Below, piece after piece: positions 7,921 through 15,165 of a stretch of DNA of 64,000 nt; position 1 is the first letter of the stretch; each line of letters begins with the position of its first letter. Source of the DNA: Streptomyces nitrosporeus (GTDB lineage: Bacteria; Actinomycetota; Actinomycetes; Streptomycetales; Streptomycetaceae); NCBI RefSeq assembly GCF_008704555.1, contig NZ_CP023702.1, positions 4,681,001-4,745,000 of the forward strand. Direction: 5' to 3'. The notes under the pieces are model-generated. The model searched no databases. It was given only the letters and a program-made list of their open reading frames with translations, and was not told the origin of the DNA. Position numbers and translations under genes: made by a program.

Positions 7921-9078
7921 TTGGCGGGTTCGACCGATTTCGACCTGTACCGTCCGGCCGAGGAGCACGACATGCTCCGCGAGACGATCCGTTCGCTCGC
8001 CGAGGCGAAGATCGCGCCGTTCGCCGCGGCGGTGGACGAGGAGGGGCGCTTCCCGCAGGAAGCCCTGGACGCCCTGGTCGCCTCGGACCTCCACGCGGTC
8101 CACGTCCCGGAGGAGTACGGCGGCGCGGGCGCCGACGCGCTCGCCACCGTCATCGTGATCGAGGAAGTGGCCCGCGCCTGTGCCTCCTCCTCCCTCATCC
8201 CGGCCGTGAACAAGCTGGGCTCGCTCCCGGTGATCCTCTCCGGCTCCGAGGCGCTCAAGAAGAAGTACCTGGGCCCGCTCGCCAAGGGCGAGGCGATGTT
8301 CTCGTACGCCCTCTCCGAGCCGGACGCCGGATCCGACGCGGCCGGCATGAAGACCCGGGCCGTGCGCGACGGCGACTTCTGGGTGCTCAACGGTGTGAAG
8401 CGCTGGATCACCAACGCCGGTGTCTCCGAGTACTACACGGTGATGGCCGTCACCGACCCCGAGAAGCGCTCCAAGGGCATCTCGGCGTTCGTCGTCGAGA
8501 AGTCGGACGAGGGCGTCTCCTTCGGGGCCCCGGAGAAGAAGCTGGGCATCAAGGGCTCCCCGACCCGCGAGGTCTACCTCGACAACGTCCGCATCCCCGC
8601 CGACCGCATGATCGGCGAGGAGGGCACCGGCTTCGCCACGGCGATGAAGACCCTGGACCACACCCGCATCACCATCGCGGCCCAGGCCCTCGGCATCGCC
8701 CAGGGCGCCCTCGACTACGCCAAGGGCTACGTCCAGGAGCGCAAGCAGTTCGGCAAGCCGATCGCCGACTTCCAGGGCATCCAGTTCATGCTCGCCGACA
8801 TGGCGATGAAGCTGGAGGCCGCCCGCCAGCTCACCTACTCGGCCGCCGCCAAGTCCGAGCGCGTCGACGGCGACCTCACCTTCTTCGGCGCCGCCGCCAA
8901 GTGCTTCGCCTCCGACGTCGCCATGGAGGTCACCACGGACGCCGTCCAGCTGCTCGGCGGATACGGCTACACCCGTGACTACCCGGTCGAGCGCATGATG
9001 CGCGACGCCAAGATCACCCAGATCTACGAGGGCACGAACCAGGTCCAGCGGATCGTCATGGCCCGCAACCTGCCGTAG
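7921..9078 (+). CDS. Acyl-CoA dehydrogenase, FadE25-like
   Basis: A 385-residue FAD enzyme of fatty acid or branched-chain acyl-CoA oxidation, making the alpha-beta double bond. Motifs include YALSEPDAGSDAAGMKT, WITNAG and the C-terminal block with catalytic glutamate E370 in IYEGTNQVQR. A GTG at 7912 is possible, but GGGGAG lies about nine bases before the TTG at 7921, which gives the usual MAGSTDFDLY start, so TTG is preferred. The same gene stands near purK/purE in mycobacteria as fadE25 (from memory). Its last 60 coding bases and the following terminator are duplicated twice downstream, marking this 3' end as an insertion point. Confidence 0.94.
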   Translation: MAGSTDFDLYRPAEEHDMLRETIRSLAEAKIAPFAAAVDEEGRFPQEALDALVASDLHAVHVPEEYGGAGADALATVIVIEEVARACASSSLIPAVNKLGSLPVILSGSEALKKKYLGPLAKGEAMFSYALSEPDAGSDAAGMKTRAVRDGDFWVLNGVKRWITNAGVSEYYTVMAVTDPEKRSKGISAFVVEKSDEGVSFGAPEKKLGIKGSPTREVYLDNVRIPADRMIGEEGTGFATAMKTLDHTRITIAAQALGIAQGALDYAKGYVQERKQFGKPIADFQGIQFMLADMAMKLEAARQLTYSAAAKSERVDGDLTFFGAAAKCFASDVAMEVTTDAVQLLGGYGYTRDYPVERMMRDAKITQIYEGTNQVQRIVMARNLP

Positions 9079-9142
9079 GCGGCGGGACCGCCCGGCTCCA
9101 CGGCCGGCGGGGCGCCCCGGGAGGAGCGCGCCCCGCCGGCCG
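9017..9142 (+). repeat. att-like repeat, copy A (intact fadE 3' end)
   Basis: This segment runs from CCCAGATCTACGAGG through the fadE stop codon to the end of its terminator. Near copies occur at 12264-12385 and 14988-15111 in the same direction. Copy A is the functional gene end. Confidence 0.8.
9101..9142 (+). terminator. Terminator of the acyl-CoA dehydrogenase gene
   Basis: CGGCCGGCGGGGCG (9101-9114) and CGCCCCGCCGGCCG (9129-9142) form a perfect 14-bp stem around a 14-base loop, 22 bases after the stop codon. This stem is also part of the repeat copied at 12264 and 14988. Confidence 0.8.
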
Positions 9143-9168
9143 CTGTTCCGGCTCGCTGCCGGGGGCGG

Positions 9169-9600
9169 TCAGGCGGTGTAGAGCGTGGGGCGTTCTGCCG
9201 TGTGGTCCGGGGTGAGGCCTTCCACGGTGAGGTTGCCTGTCCGGAGCTGATCACGGTTGGCGTAGGTGGTTTCGAAGCTGACGCGCTTCCCGCCGGGCTC
9301 CAGCTTCCAGCCCCGGTCGGGGAAGTGTGCGATGCGGTCGCTGCCGCAGACGAACGCCCGGGTGGCCTGGGTGAGTATCCACTGGGCGAGTTCGGTGTCC
9401 TTGGCCGTGGGCCTGCCGCAGGAACGGGCCATCTGCCACAGCCGTGGCCACTCGACACCAGGGGTCAGGGGGCCGATCACGGCCACGTCCCCGATCCGCC
9501 GTTCGTCCAGGTGGTGTGTGGCGTAGCCGAAGACCGTGCCGAACATCGCGAACACCGTGACCCGGCCCCGCCCGGTCAGGCCCTCGTCATCGCTGCTCAT
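9169..9600 (-). CDS. Hypothetical protein, last gene of accessory operon
   Basis: A 143-residue protein I do not recognise. It has no signal peptide, no clear membrane helix and no catalytic motif I can name. Notable features are a FGYATHHLDER segment near residues 24-34, single cysteines in RSCGRP and FVCGSD, and a mixed hydrophobic/polar composition suggesting a soluble folded protein. The ATG at 9600 lies 75 bp behind the upstream gene in the same direction, so it is probably the distal gene of the operon starting at 12046. It begins only 27 bp after the fadE terminator on the opposite strand. Confidence 0.7.
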   Translation of the reverse strand: MSSDDEGLTGRGRVTVFAMFGTVFGYATHHLDERRIGDVAVIGPLTPGVEWPRLWQMARSCGRPTAKDTELAQWILTQATRAFVCGSDRIAHFPDRGWKLEPGGKRVSFETTYANRDQLRTGNLTVEGLTPDHTAERPTLYTA

Positions 9601-9675
9601 CTCTGGAACCCTTGCCTGGGGCGGTCCGGGCGCCTTGGCCGCGCCCGGACCGCTTCCGATCGGTGGGGACGGGGA

Positions 9676-10116
9676 TCAGCAGCCGTCGCCGTCACCGCAG
9701 CACGCGGGCGGATTGCAGTCCGCTGCCGCGCCCCATAGCCGGTCGTCCACGTGGAACCCGGCGGCCCTGACGCGGTCCACCACGGAACCGATCAGCGGGC
9801 GGGTGCGGACGGCGGCCTTGGGCTCGTGTCCGAGGAAGAACCCGAACTGCTCCTCGCACCACATGGCGTATGCCTGGGTGTGGAGCACGAACGAGTGCCA
9901 TCCGGGGTCCACGGTGTCGGACGGGGTCATGTCGAACGCGCGGCTGTCGCCCATGACCTTGAGGAAGGCCAGGGCCTGGTCCACGATCCTGCGGGCGGTG
10001 GACAGCTCGTGTCCGTACTCCTGCGCGCAGAACTCCGACACCTTCTCGAACAGCTCAGGACTGACGAGGTCCCGCCCGCGCCGTAGGGCAACAGGCGTTT
10101 CCAGCATGGTCGTCAC
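9676..10116 (-). CDS. Glycine-rich-domain-like protein with Cys-rich tail
   Basis: A 146-residue protein. Its middle (VDPGWHSFVLHTQAY, then MWCEEQFGFFLGHEP) resembles the WH-x-LH-x-Y-x-C pattern of the GRDP-like domain (pfam07173 type), a family of unknown activity named from plant and fungal proteins. The C-terminus is cysteine-rich (NPPACCGDGDGC) and could bind metal. Longer upstream readings exist, but the GTG at 10116 has AAGGGA eight bases before it and is chosen. It stands between a 53-residue CxxC protein and an unknown gene in the accessory operon. The family assignment is a by-eye match. Confidence 0.65.
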   Translation of the reverse strand: MTTMLETPVALRRGRDLVSPELFEKVSEFCAQEYGHELSTARRIVDQALAFLKVMGDSRAFDMTPSDTVDPGWHSFVLHTQAYAMWCEEQFGFFLGHEPKAAVRTRPLIGSVVDRVRAAGFHVDDRLWGAAADCNPPACCGDGDGC

Positions 10117-10153
10117 AGTGAAATTCCCTTTTCTCTCGACGGTTGGGGACCGG

Positions 10154-10315
10154 TTACGCGGCAGGCGGCGATGGGATCCTCTCCGCTGCACCCAGTAGCT
10201 GGCCCAGCCGCACGCACTCGGGGCAATCGGCCACCGGCCGGGGCGAGGGGCTTTCCTTCCGCGTAGGCAGCGTCGCCGTTGGTGCGTGCCACCGCTTCGG
10301 TTCCGTCTTCGTCAC
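10154..10315 (-). CDS. Small CxxC protein (53 aa)
   Basis: A short gene starting with GTG at 10315, with GGGGAG six bases upstream, giving VTKTEPKRW at the N-terminus. The C-terminal half has ADCPECVRLGQLL, a single CxxC pair followed by a short helix, similar in style to small zinc-knuckle or redox-like proteins often found beside XRE genes in Streptomyces. It lies 93 bp after the XRE regulator and 37 bp before the GRDP-like gene, in the same orientation. The function is unknown. The good ribosome site and operon position are the main support. Confidence 0.6.
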   Translation of the reverse strand: MTKTEPKRWHAPTATLPTRKESPSPRPVADCPECVRLGQLLGAAERIPSPPAA

Positions 10316-10408
10316 GCCCTGCTCCCCGATCGCTTCCGAGGCCGATGGAACGACCCTAGAAAGCGGGGAACGGAGCGGGCCACGATCTTGCACCAGCTTG
10401 CACGCGAA

Positions 10409-11257
10409 CTAGTCGAGGGATGTGATCGCGTCCGAGATCAGAGCTCGGGCGGGGGCACCGTAGACGGCAAGCTTGGACAGCCCCGAGAACGCCTTGGCAT
10501 ACGTGGCGACTTCGCTGGGCGCTGTGACGTTCACTGCGGCCGTGAGCAGTTCCACGCTCGCTTGGCGGCCGTCGAAGAGATAGAAGGCTTCAAGGGGCCA
10601 GACGAGCCGCTGGGCCGTGAATGGGATTACCCCGAGGCTCACGTTCGGAAGCGCCATGACAGCCAACAGGTAGCCGAGCTGTCCAGCCATGACCGCTGCG
10701 TCGCCAATGCGGTAGCGGAGCACCGTTTCTTCCAGTAGCAGAGCGAAACGGTGGTTACCGTCCTGGAGCACGCGTGAGCGTTCGATGCGGGATGCTGCCG
10801 CCGTCTGCGAGTCGTCAGGAGTGCCTTGGAAGGCGGCGATGGTCGATAGCAGAGCTGCCGCGTACGCCTCGGTCTGGAGCATGCCCGGTACCACGTTCGA
10901 GCAGTACACACGGAAATGGCGGGTCTGCTCGTAAAGGGGGACAACCTCCTCCTGTGCCCGGCGCATGCCGTGCCGGTGCAGCTTCTGCCAGTGGACGTAC
11001 ATCTGGTCGGCTTGCCGGTTCGCCGCGATCAGGTCGTCTGTCTGGTCCTCCGCTCCGCACGCTTTGCACCAGGCACGGATGTCGGCGGCTGACGCAGGGG
11101 TCTTGGCCCGCTCGATGCGGGATGACTTCGCGGGGCTCCAGCCACACCGAAGAGCCAGCTCATGCCCGGTCAGCTCCGCGTCTTTACGTAGGCCCCCGAG
11201 GCGGGTGGCGATGGCTTCACGGGCGGCCTGGGCGCTGGACGAGGGGGACGCGGACAT
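10409..11257 (-). CDS. XRE-family regulator with DUF5753 domain
   Basis: A 282-residue DNA-binding protein. The N-terminal helix-turn-helix is about residues 16-70 (LGGLRKDAELTGHELALRCG, then SRIERAK). The rest is the DUF5753 domain, recognised from EQTRHFRVYCSNVVPGMLQT and the later FLLEETVLR-type and YLFDG-type segments. Such WhiJ-like regulators are abundant in streptomycetes and usually pair with a small DUF397 or DUF6879 protein. Here the DUF6879 gene ends 26 bp upstream. It probably regulates its own operon. Confidence 0.88.
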   Translation of the reverse strand: MSASPSSSAQAAREAIATRLGGLRKDAELTGHELALRCGWSPAKSSRIERAKTPASAADIRAWCKACGAEDQTDDLIAANRQADQMYVHWQKLHRHGMRRAQEEVVPLYEQTRHFRVYCSNVVPGMLQTEAYAAALLSTIAAFQGTPDDSQTAAASRIERSRVLQDGNHRFALLLEETVLRYRIGDAAVMAGQLGYLLAVMALPNVSLGVIPFTAQRLVWPLEAFYLFDGRQASVELLTAAVNVTAPSEVATYAKAFSGLSKLAVYGAPARALISDAITSLD

Positions 11258-11283
11258 GAGTGGACTCTTCGATTTCCTTCAGG

Positions 11284-11814
11284 TCAGACCGTGTACTTCT
11301 CATGCGGGATGCCGCGTTCCCAGACCGCTTCGAACGCAGCCGAGGCCAGTCCTGCCACGGCGGGCTCGGAACGAACCTCCCAGCCGGGCTCGGACCAGTT
11401 CCCATCCCCGGAGAAATGGTTGAAGAGCACGATCTCTCCGTCGAACACCCAGCAGTCGTTTCCGGGAAGCGCGATGTCCGAAGCCTGTCGCCTGGGGAGC
11501 CAGCGGACCTGCTCCCCGGCGTGAAGGTTGACCACGGTGCCGGCGTGCTCGTACCGGATGTAATCCGTTACCGGTTCCGATACGACGCGAGCACGACGGA
11601 CCGTCACGCCTCGGGCCACGGAGTTGCGCATCAGATCAACCCACGGCGTCCAGTAGACGGACGCCGGGTCGATGTCACGCCGTCCCGTACGTTTCCAGAC
11701 CTCGAAATCCTCGGCCTCATCCCCGACGTCGTACGAGTCGCGCAGTTCCAGGTGCACAGCCGAGTGTTTGGCTGCGGCCAGCAGCTCGTTAAAGCCCGGA
11801 CCGTTCTGCGACAT
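11284..11814 (-). CDS. DUF6879 family protein
   Basis: A 176-residue soluble protein of the DUF6879 type: FNELLAAAKHSAVHLELRD at the start, WKRTGRRDID, RGVTVRRARVVSEPVTDYIR in the middle and NDCWVFDG later. These proteins are typically encoded next to XRE/DUF5753 regulators in actinobacteria and their biochemical role is unknown. The ATG at 11814 follows GGAAGG and overlaps the upstream small gene by 26 bases. Position just before the regulator suggests that the two proteins work together, perhaps with one modulating the other; this is inference. Confidence 0.82.
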   Translation of the reverse strand: MSQNGPGFNELLAAAKHSAVHLELRDSYDVGDEAEDFEVWKRTGRRDIDPASVYWTPWVDLMRNSVARGVTVRRARVVSEPVTDYIRYEHAGTVVNLHAGEQVRWLPRRQASDIALPGNDCWVFDGEIVLFNHFSGDGNWSEPGWEVRSEPAVAGLASAAFEAVWERGIPHEKYTV

Positions 11815-12046
11815 CGCACGCCTTCCTGAGCATCGGCACCATACGGACCGGAATCCGAACCACGGCTTCGTGCAGAGGGATGCCCGGAGCGTGCCCGGGG
11901 ATCTCGAACGCCGCGCACTCCGCTTCCAGTTCCTCGTCCGGCTTCCAGCCCTGGAACACCAGCTCTCCCTTTCCCGCGTCCACCCATACGGTGGGGGAGC
12001 CCTGCTGCCCGGTGTCTGGATCAATCCCGATGAACCGTAGTGCCAT
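11789..12046 (-). CDS. Conserved small actinobacterial protein, first gene of operon
   Basis: An 85-residue protein beginning MALRFIGIDPDTG, a start I have seen in small proteins beside XRE/DUF6879 genes in Streptomyces. It contains a VWVDAGKGELVFQGW beta-rich segment and a HAPGIPLHE motif. GGAGG lies five bases before the ATG at 12046; a longer reading from 12094 lacks such a site. It overlaps the DUF6879 gene by 26 bases and is probably the first gene of the six-gene minus-strand operon. Function unknown. Confidence 0.72.
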   Translation of the reverse strand: MALRFIGIDPDTGQQGSPTVWVDAGKGELVFQGWKPDEELEAECAAFEIPGHAPGIPLHEAVVRIPVRMVPMLRKACDVAERSGL

Positions 12047-12263
12047 GACTGCCTCCGGTGTCGAGTGGCTTACGCCAACTTGCATGAGTGTCATTCCTGC
12101 CTCGCTGAGGCGTCAAGAGGGCGGCCAGAGCACCATGGGAGGTTCGGAAGGCGCTGTGGCGCCCTGGCCAGGTAAGACAGACACGCGATCATGGGTGGAT
12201 GCCAGGGAGTTCTCCTGCATAAGGGATGTCCGTGCAGGTCAGCGTGAGGCGCACTGCGAAGCC

Positions 12264-12385
12264 CCCAGATCTACGAAGGCGCGAGCCAGGTTCAGCGGAT
12301 CATGCTGGTTCGTGCCCTGCCGTAGCGGGCGGGTCCGGTCAGCTCCGCGACCGGCGGGGCGCCCCTCGGGCGGCGCCCCGCCGAC
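12264..12385 (+). repeat. att-like repeat, copy B (diverged fadE 3' end)
   Basis: This begins CCCAGATCTACGAAGGC and reads in frame as QIYEGASQVQRIMLVRALP then stop, a version of the acyl-CoA dehydrogenase C-terminus (QIYEGTNQVQRIVMARNLP in the intact gene). It is followed by a separate perfect 12-bp hairpin (12352-12383) where the fadE terminator would be. It is less similar to copy A than copy C is, and seems to come from a different homologue. Confidence 0.75.
12352..12383 (+). terminator. Terminator hairpin within repeat copy B
   Basis: CGGCGGGGCGCC pairs perfectly with GGCGCCCCGCCG over 12 bp around CTCGGGC-like loop bases. It is the counterpart of the fadE terminator in copy B and could still stop transcription. 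Confidence 0.55.
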
Positions 12386-12575
12386 GCGTTACGAGCGAAT
12401 GCCGGTCGGGGGGCGGCCGCCCGGCCCGCACTGCTGATGCCGCTGACGAACGCATGGTTGGCAATGTCGTGTTGCTGGACTCCTAGGAGTTGTCGTCAAA
12501 GGCCAAGCCCATGTCGTGAGGGGGCGAGGGAGGATCGATCGGGCGGTGCCTCGGTGACATGCCGGGGGGTGCTTC

Positions 12576-12581
12576 TACGCT
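12576..12581 (+). promoter_or_regulatory. -10 box (TACGCT) for a leaderless TPR gene
   Basis: TACGCT fits TANNNT and ends seven bases before the ATG at 12589. No Shine-Dalgarno sequence is near this ATG, so leaderless transcription explains the start choice. Confidence 0.4.
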
Positions 12582-12588
12582 TCCGACC

Positions 12589-13965
12589 ATGGATGTGGAC
12601 GATCTTGCATGGCAGGTGAGCAACTATCGCGGTCTACCCCCGAGAACGGTGCGTCTCCTGTTGGAGCACGGTCACCTGAATCTGGTTGCCCAGGCGGCAG
12701 TGGATCGTGGCGAGTGGTTCTGTGCCGAGGGGGCGGTAGAGGAGTTGTGCCAGGCGGGGGACTTCGGGCGCGCGCTTTCTGTGATGGAGCCGTTCGTCGT
12801 GGCGGGGTGGCGGGCTGCCTTGTATGCGAAGGCCGAGATCCTGCTCCGGACGGGTCGCAGGACGGAGGAGGCTTTGGATCTGGTACGTCCGGAGGAAGCC
12901 GGCCGAGCCTCTGTGACTGAGTGTCGTGATTTTGCTGAGGTGCTCGGCAAGGCAGGGCGCATCGACGAGGCCATCGAACTACTCGTCCCGCACCTCGACA
13001 AGTCGTGGCTCCTGTCCATTTTGGTGGGTATCACCGATGGGCAGGGTCGTGACGAGCGGGTGCTGGAGCTGATTGCCCCGCTCGCAGACCATGTACGTCA
13101 GGCCCGTGGCGAAGAACACCGGGACTACGCCTTGTCCGACGCTCAGGAGTTGCAGGCCCGTGTGCTGGAGCGGGCGGGCCGTGCTGATGAGGCAATCCGG
13201 ATCCTCGGCCAGGACATCGCTGGGCGCCGTTTCCTCGCTCAGAACACCCTAATCGCCTATGCCGAACTGCTGGCACGTCACGGGCGGCTCGAGGAGTTGC
13301 GCGAACTGGCCGGCGGCGGGGATGCGCGCACCGTCTTGGACATCTACGCGGGTGCGCTGCGCCATCATGGCCGGGTCGAAGAGGCCGAAGCCGTGATGAG
13401 AGACGCCATCGCCGCCGACGACTGGGTCGGGTACAGGGCGTGGCTTTCCTCGATGCTGCTGGCAGAAGGCCGGCTGGACGACGCGATCGTCGTCGCGGAG
13501 CCCGGCTTCGGCTGGTACGACTGCTCCAACCTCCTGGCACCACTCGTCCACCCGCTTCTCGACCGCCCCGAGGAACTGCTCTATCTGGTCGAGCACCCAA
13601 GGGTCGTGCCCCACCACGGTCACGAGGAGTTCCAGCACTGGTGGCGGGCCTGGGCACTCGCCGGCCTCGGCCGCGTCGACGAGGCGATCACCGTGGCCGG
13701 TCTTGACCGCCCCTGGACCGATCCCCGTATCGTCAAGGCCGACCTCCTCAGGCGGGCCGGCCGTCTTGACGACGCCGCCGATGAACTGCGGGCCCTGGGC
13801 ACGATCAAGGCACGTGAGGAACTGTGCGAGATCCTGGTCCTGCAAGGGCGGGCGGACGAGGCGATAGCCGTCCACCCCACAGTGGCGGAACAGCGCGCTG
13901 CCGAACCGAAGCCCGAGCCCGTCCCTCTCAGCGACAACGGGTACTCCCTGGAGCCACCTTTTTAG
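12589..13965 (+). CDS. Tetratricopeptide-repeat protein
   Basis: A 458-residue, mostly helical protein built from degenerate TPR-like pairs: repeated EEALDLV, GRIDEAIELL, GRADEAIRILG, GRLDDAIVVA and GRVDEAITVA segments spaced about 35 residues apart. No enzymatic domain, signal peptide or membrane helix is visible, so it is likely a cytoplasmic protein-binding scaffold. This MDVDDLAWQVSNYRGLPPR family is common in Streptomyces, often in several copies. The start at 12589 is supported by the leaderless-type box. ATG 12559 would add ten residues. It lies between repeat copies B and C and belongs to the second inserted segment. Confidence 0.85.
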   Translation: MDVDDLAWQVSNYRGLPPRTVRLLLEHGHLNLVAQAAVDRGEWFCAEGAVEELCQAGDFGRALSVMEPFVVAGWRAALYAKAEILLRTGRRTEEALDLVRPEEAGRASVTECRDFAEVLGKAGRIDEAIELLVPHLDKSWLLSILVGITDGQGRDERVLELIAPLADHVRQARGEEHRDYALSDAQELQARVLERAGRADEAIRILGQDIAGRRFLAQNTLIAYAELLARHGRLEELRELAGGGDARTVLDIYAGALRHHGRVEEAEAVMRDAIAADDWVGYRAWLSSMLLAEGRLDDAIVVAEPGFGWYDCSNLLAPLVHPLLDRPEELLYLVEHPRVVPHHGHEEFQHWWRAWALAGLGRVDEAITVAGLDRPWTDPRIVKADLLRRAGRLDDAADELRALGTIKAREELCEILVLQGRADEAIAVHPTVAEQRAAEPKPEPVPLSDNGYSLEPPF

Positions 13966-14058
13966 GGATTGCCCCTCGCTTCACACCCACATCAGGAGTG
14001 AGGCGAGGGCGACTGGGGCCTTGACCCCGGTTTCTGGACACGGGTTATGCGGCTTGCT

Positions 14059-14595
14059 TCAGCGTGGTTGACGTCGTTCGGTGCGCATGTGATTCGCGAT
14101 CGCCCAGCCAGTCAGACGCCGTGAGGCGAGGTCGATGACGGTGGCCAGATAGAGGAACCTGCCGCTCTCCAGGGGGAGGTAGGTGATGTCACCGACGTAC
14201 TTCGTGTTCGTTTCCCTCGCGGTGAAGTCGCGGCCGATCAGGTCCGGGGCCTTCGCCGCGGCCGGGTCCGCGACCGTGGTGCGGTGTCTTCGTCGCAGCC
14301 TCACGCCCGCCAGATCGATGCTCCGCATCACGCGTGCGACCCGCTTGTGGTTGACGCGCTCGCCGTCCTCGCGGAGCTCGGCGGTGATCCTGGGGACACC
14401 GTAGGTGCCGTCCGATTCCCGGTGCACGGCCCGTATCCGTGCGGCGAGATGGGCGTCGGTCGCCTGCCGGGCTGCCCGGCAGGCGGCGGTGCGGCGCCAG
14501 TAGCAGAAGCTGGAGCGGGCAATGCCCAGGATGGTGCACAGCCGCTTCACGCCGTAACGGCGCTGGTGGTCGGCGACGAACTGGAAGCGGTTCAC
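14059..14595 (-). pseudogene. IS3 transposase OrfB, C-terminally deleted
   Basis: A 178-residue remnant of the roughly 280-residue catalytic OrfB. It keeps the N-terminal helix region (RRYGVKRLCTILGIARSS), the HTH_21-type block (YGVPRITAEL, NHKRVARVMR) and the start of the integrase core with the first catalytic aspartate (YVGDITYLPL). It stops soon after GWAIANHMRTE, so the second aspartate and the glutamate of the DDE triad are lost. The deletion joins this point to the normal 3' end, as the last bases before the inverted repeat look original. The GTG start overlaps the orfA stop in GTGA. Confidence 0.85.
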
Positions 14596-14897
14596 CAGCG
14601 CGTCTCCCCGGCGAAATACTTCGCCGCCTTCCGCAGGATCTCGCGCTCTTCCTCCAACTCGCGGATCTTCTTGCGCAGGGCCGCGTTCTGCGCCCCCAGC
14701 GCAGTGGGCGGCTCGACGGACGCCTCGGCCCGACGGCCCCGCGGCCGACTCGCACCGGCCGCCCTGACCCAGTTCCGCAACGTCTCCGGGTTCACCCCCA
14801 GATCAGCGGCGACCGGCCTGATCGTCGCTTCGGGCCGCGACTCGTACAGCGCGACAGCGTCCGCCTCGAACTGCGGCGGACAGTTCTTCATGACCAC
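14592..14897 (-). CDS. IS3 transposase OrfA (HTH_Tnp_1)
   Basis: A 101-residue DNA-binding subunit of an IS3-type transposase. It has the helix-turn-helix (EADAVALYESRPEATIRPVA, then LGVNPETLRNWVR) followed by a leucine-zipper-like coil (ALRKKIRELEEEREILRKAA) and the usual KYFAGET end. It appears complete. In this family the active transposase is an OrfAB fusion made by frameshifting; as the OrfB part is truncated here, OrfA alone could at most bind the ends. Confidence 0.85.
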   Translation of the reverse strand: MVMKNCPPQFEADAVALYESRPEATIRPVAADLGVNPETLRNWVRAAGASRPRGRRAEASVEPPTALGAQNAALRKKIRELEEEREILRKAAKYFAGETRW

Positions 14898-14987
14898 GAG
14901 ATCTCCGTTCTCAGATCCTCAGGATCCAGTGTCTCGTGTGTCCAAGATCCGGGGTCAAGGCCCCATTTCGTCAGAAGTTTTAAAGCG

Positions 14988-15111
14988 CCCAGCTCTACGA
15001 GGGCACGAACCAGCTCCAGCGGTTCGTAATGGCCGCAACCTGCCGTGAGCGGCGGGGACCGCCCGGCTCCACGGCCGACGAGGCACTCCGGGAGGAGCGC
15101 CCCGCCGGTCG
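14988..15111 (+). repeat. att-like repeat, copy C (degenerate fadE 3' end)
   Basis: CCCAGCTCTACGAGGGCACGA and what follows match copy A closely for about 120 bases, through the stop region and terminator. A one-base deletion in ATGGCC-GCAACC shifts the frame, and changes in the left terminator arm weaken the stem. It is probably the original chromosomal 3' end, displaced by insertion of the DNA between A and C and no longer under selection. Confidence 0.78.
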
Positions 15112-15165
15112 CCGTCCCGGCGGGTCGGTCCGGGACCGCGCGTACGGGGACGCCCGGGCCGGGGT

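Larger units (their letters stand above)
12047..12588. other. Intergenic region holding repeat copy B
   Basis: The gap separates the divergent small gene and the TPR gene. Its middle is the decayed copy B of the fadE 3' end. The stretch 12050-12260 should contain the promoter of the minus-strand operon, but I see no clear box. Short open frames here do not look like genes. Confidence 0.5.
14014..14965 (-). mobile_element. IS3-family element, internally deleted, both ends intact
   Basis: Matching terminal inverted repeats: the left end reads TGGGGCCTTGACCCCGG, then a few mismatches and GGACAC; the right end read on the minus strand is TGGGGCCTTGACCCCGG, then TTGGACAC. The ends are TG...CA as in IS3-type elements. 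Total length is 952 bp, shorter than the usual 1.2-1.4 kb, because the 3' part of orfB is missing. No clear target duplication flanks it (GAC on the left, TTT on the right). It cannot move by itself, but its ends could be used by a full-length relative. Confidence 0.85.
9143..15111. mobile_element. Putative integrated island(s) bounded by fadE 3'-end repeats
   Basis: Sequence between copy A and copy C of the fadE 3' end, with copy B inside, is laid out like two elements inserted one after the other at the same site. Segment 1 (9143-12263) holds a six-gene minus-strand operon. Segment 2 (12386-14987) holds a TPR gene and an IS3-type remnant. No integrase, excisionase or transfer gene is present, so if these were mobile elements they are decayed. 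A series of recombination or duplication events without an integrase is the alternative. Confidence 0.5.

Noticed and set aside
12226..12486. Plus-strand small gene across repeat copy B
   Set aside because: The frame differs from the one that preserves the acyl-CoA dehydrogenase C-terminus and has no ribosome site; the region is better explained as a decayed repeat.
14011..14968. Target-site duplication around the IS3-type element
   Set aside because: Flanking triplets (GAC and TTT) and neighbouring bases differ.
9017..15111. tRNA gene as the attachment site of the island
   Set aside because: No tRNA-like cloverleaf sequence at any of the three repeats; they match the end of a protein-coding gene.
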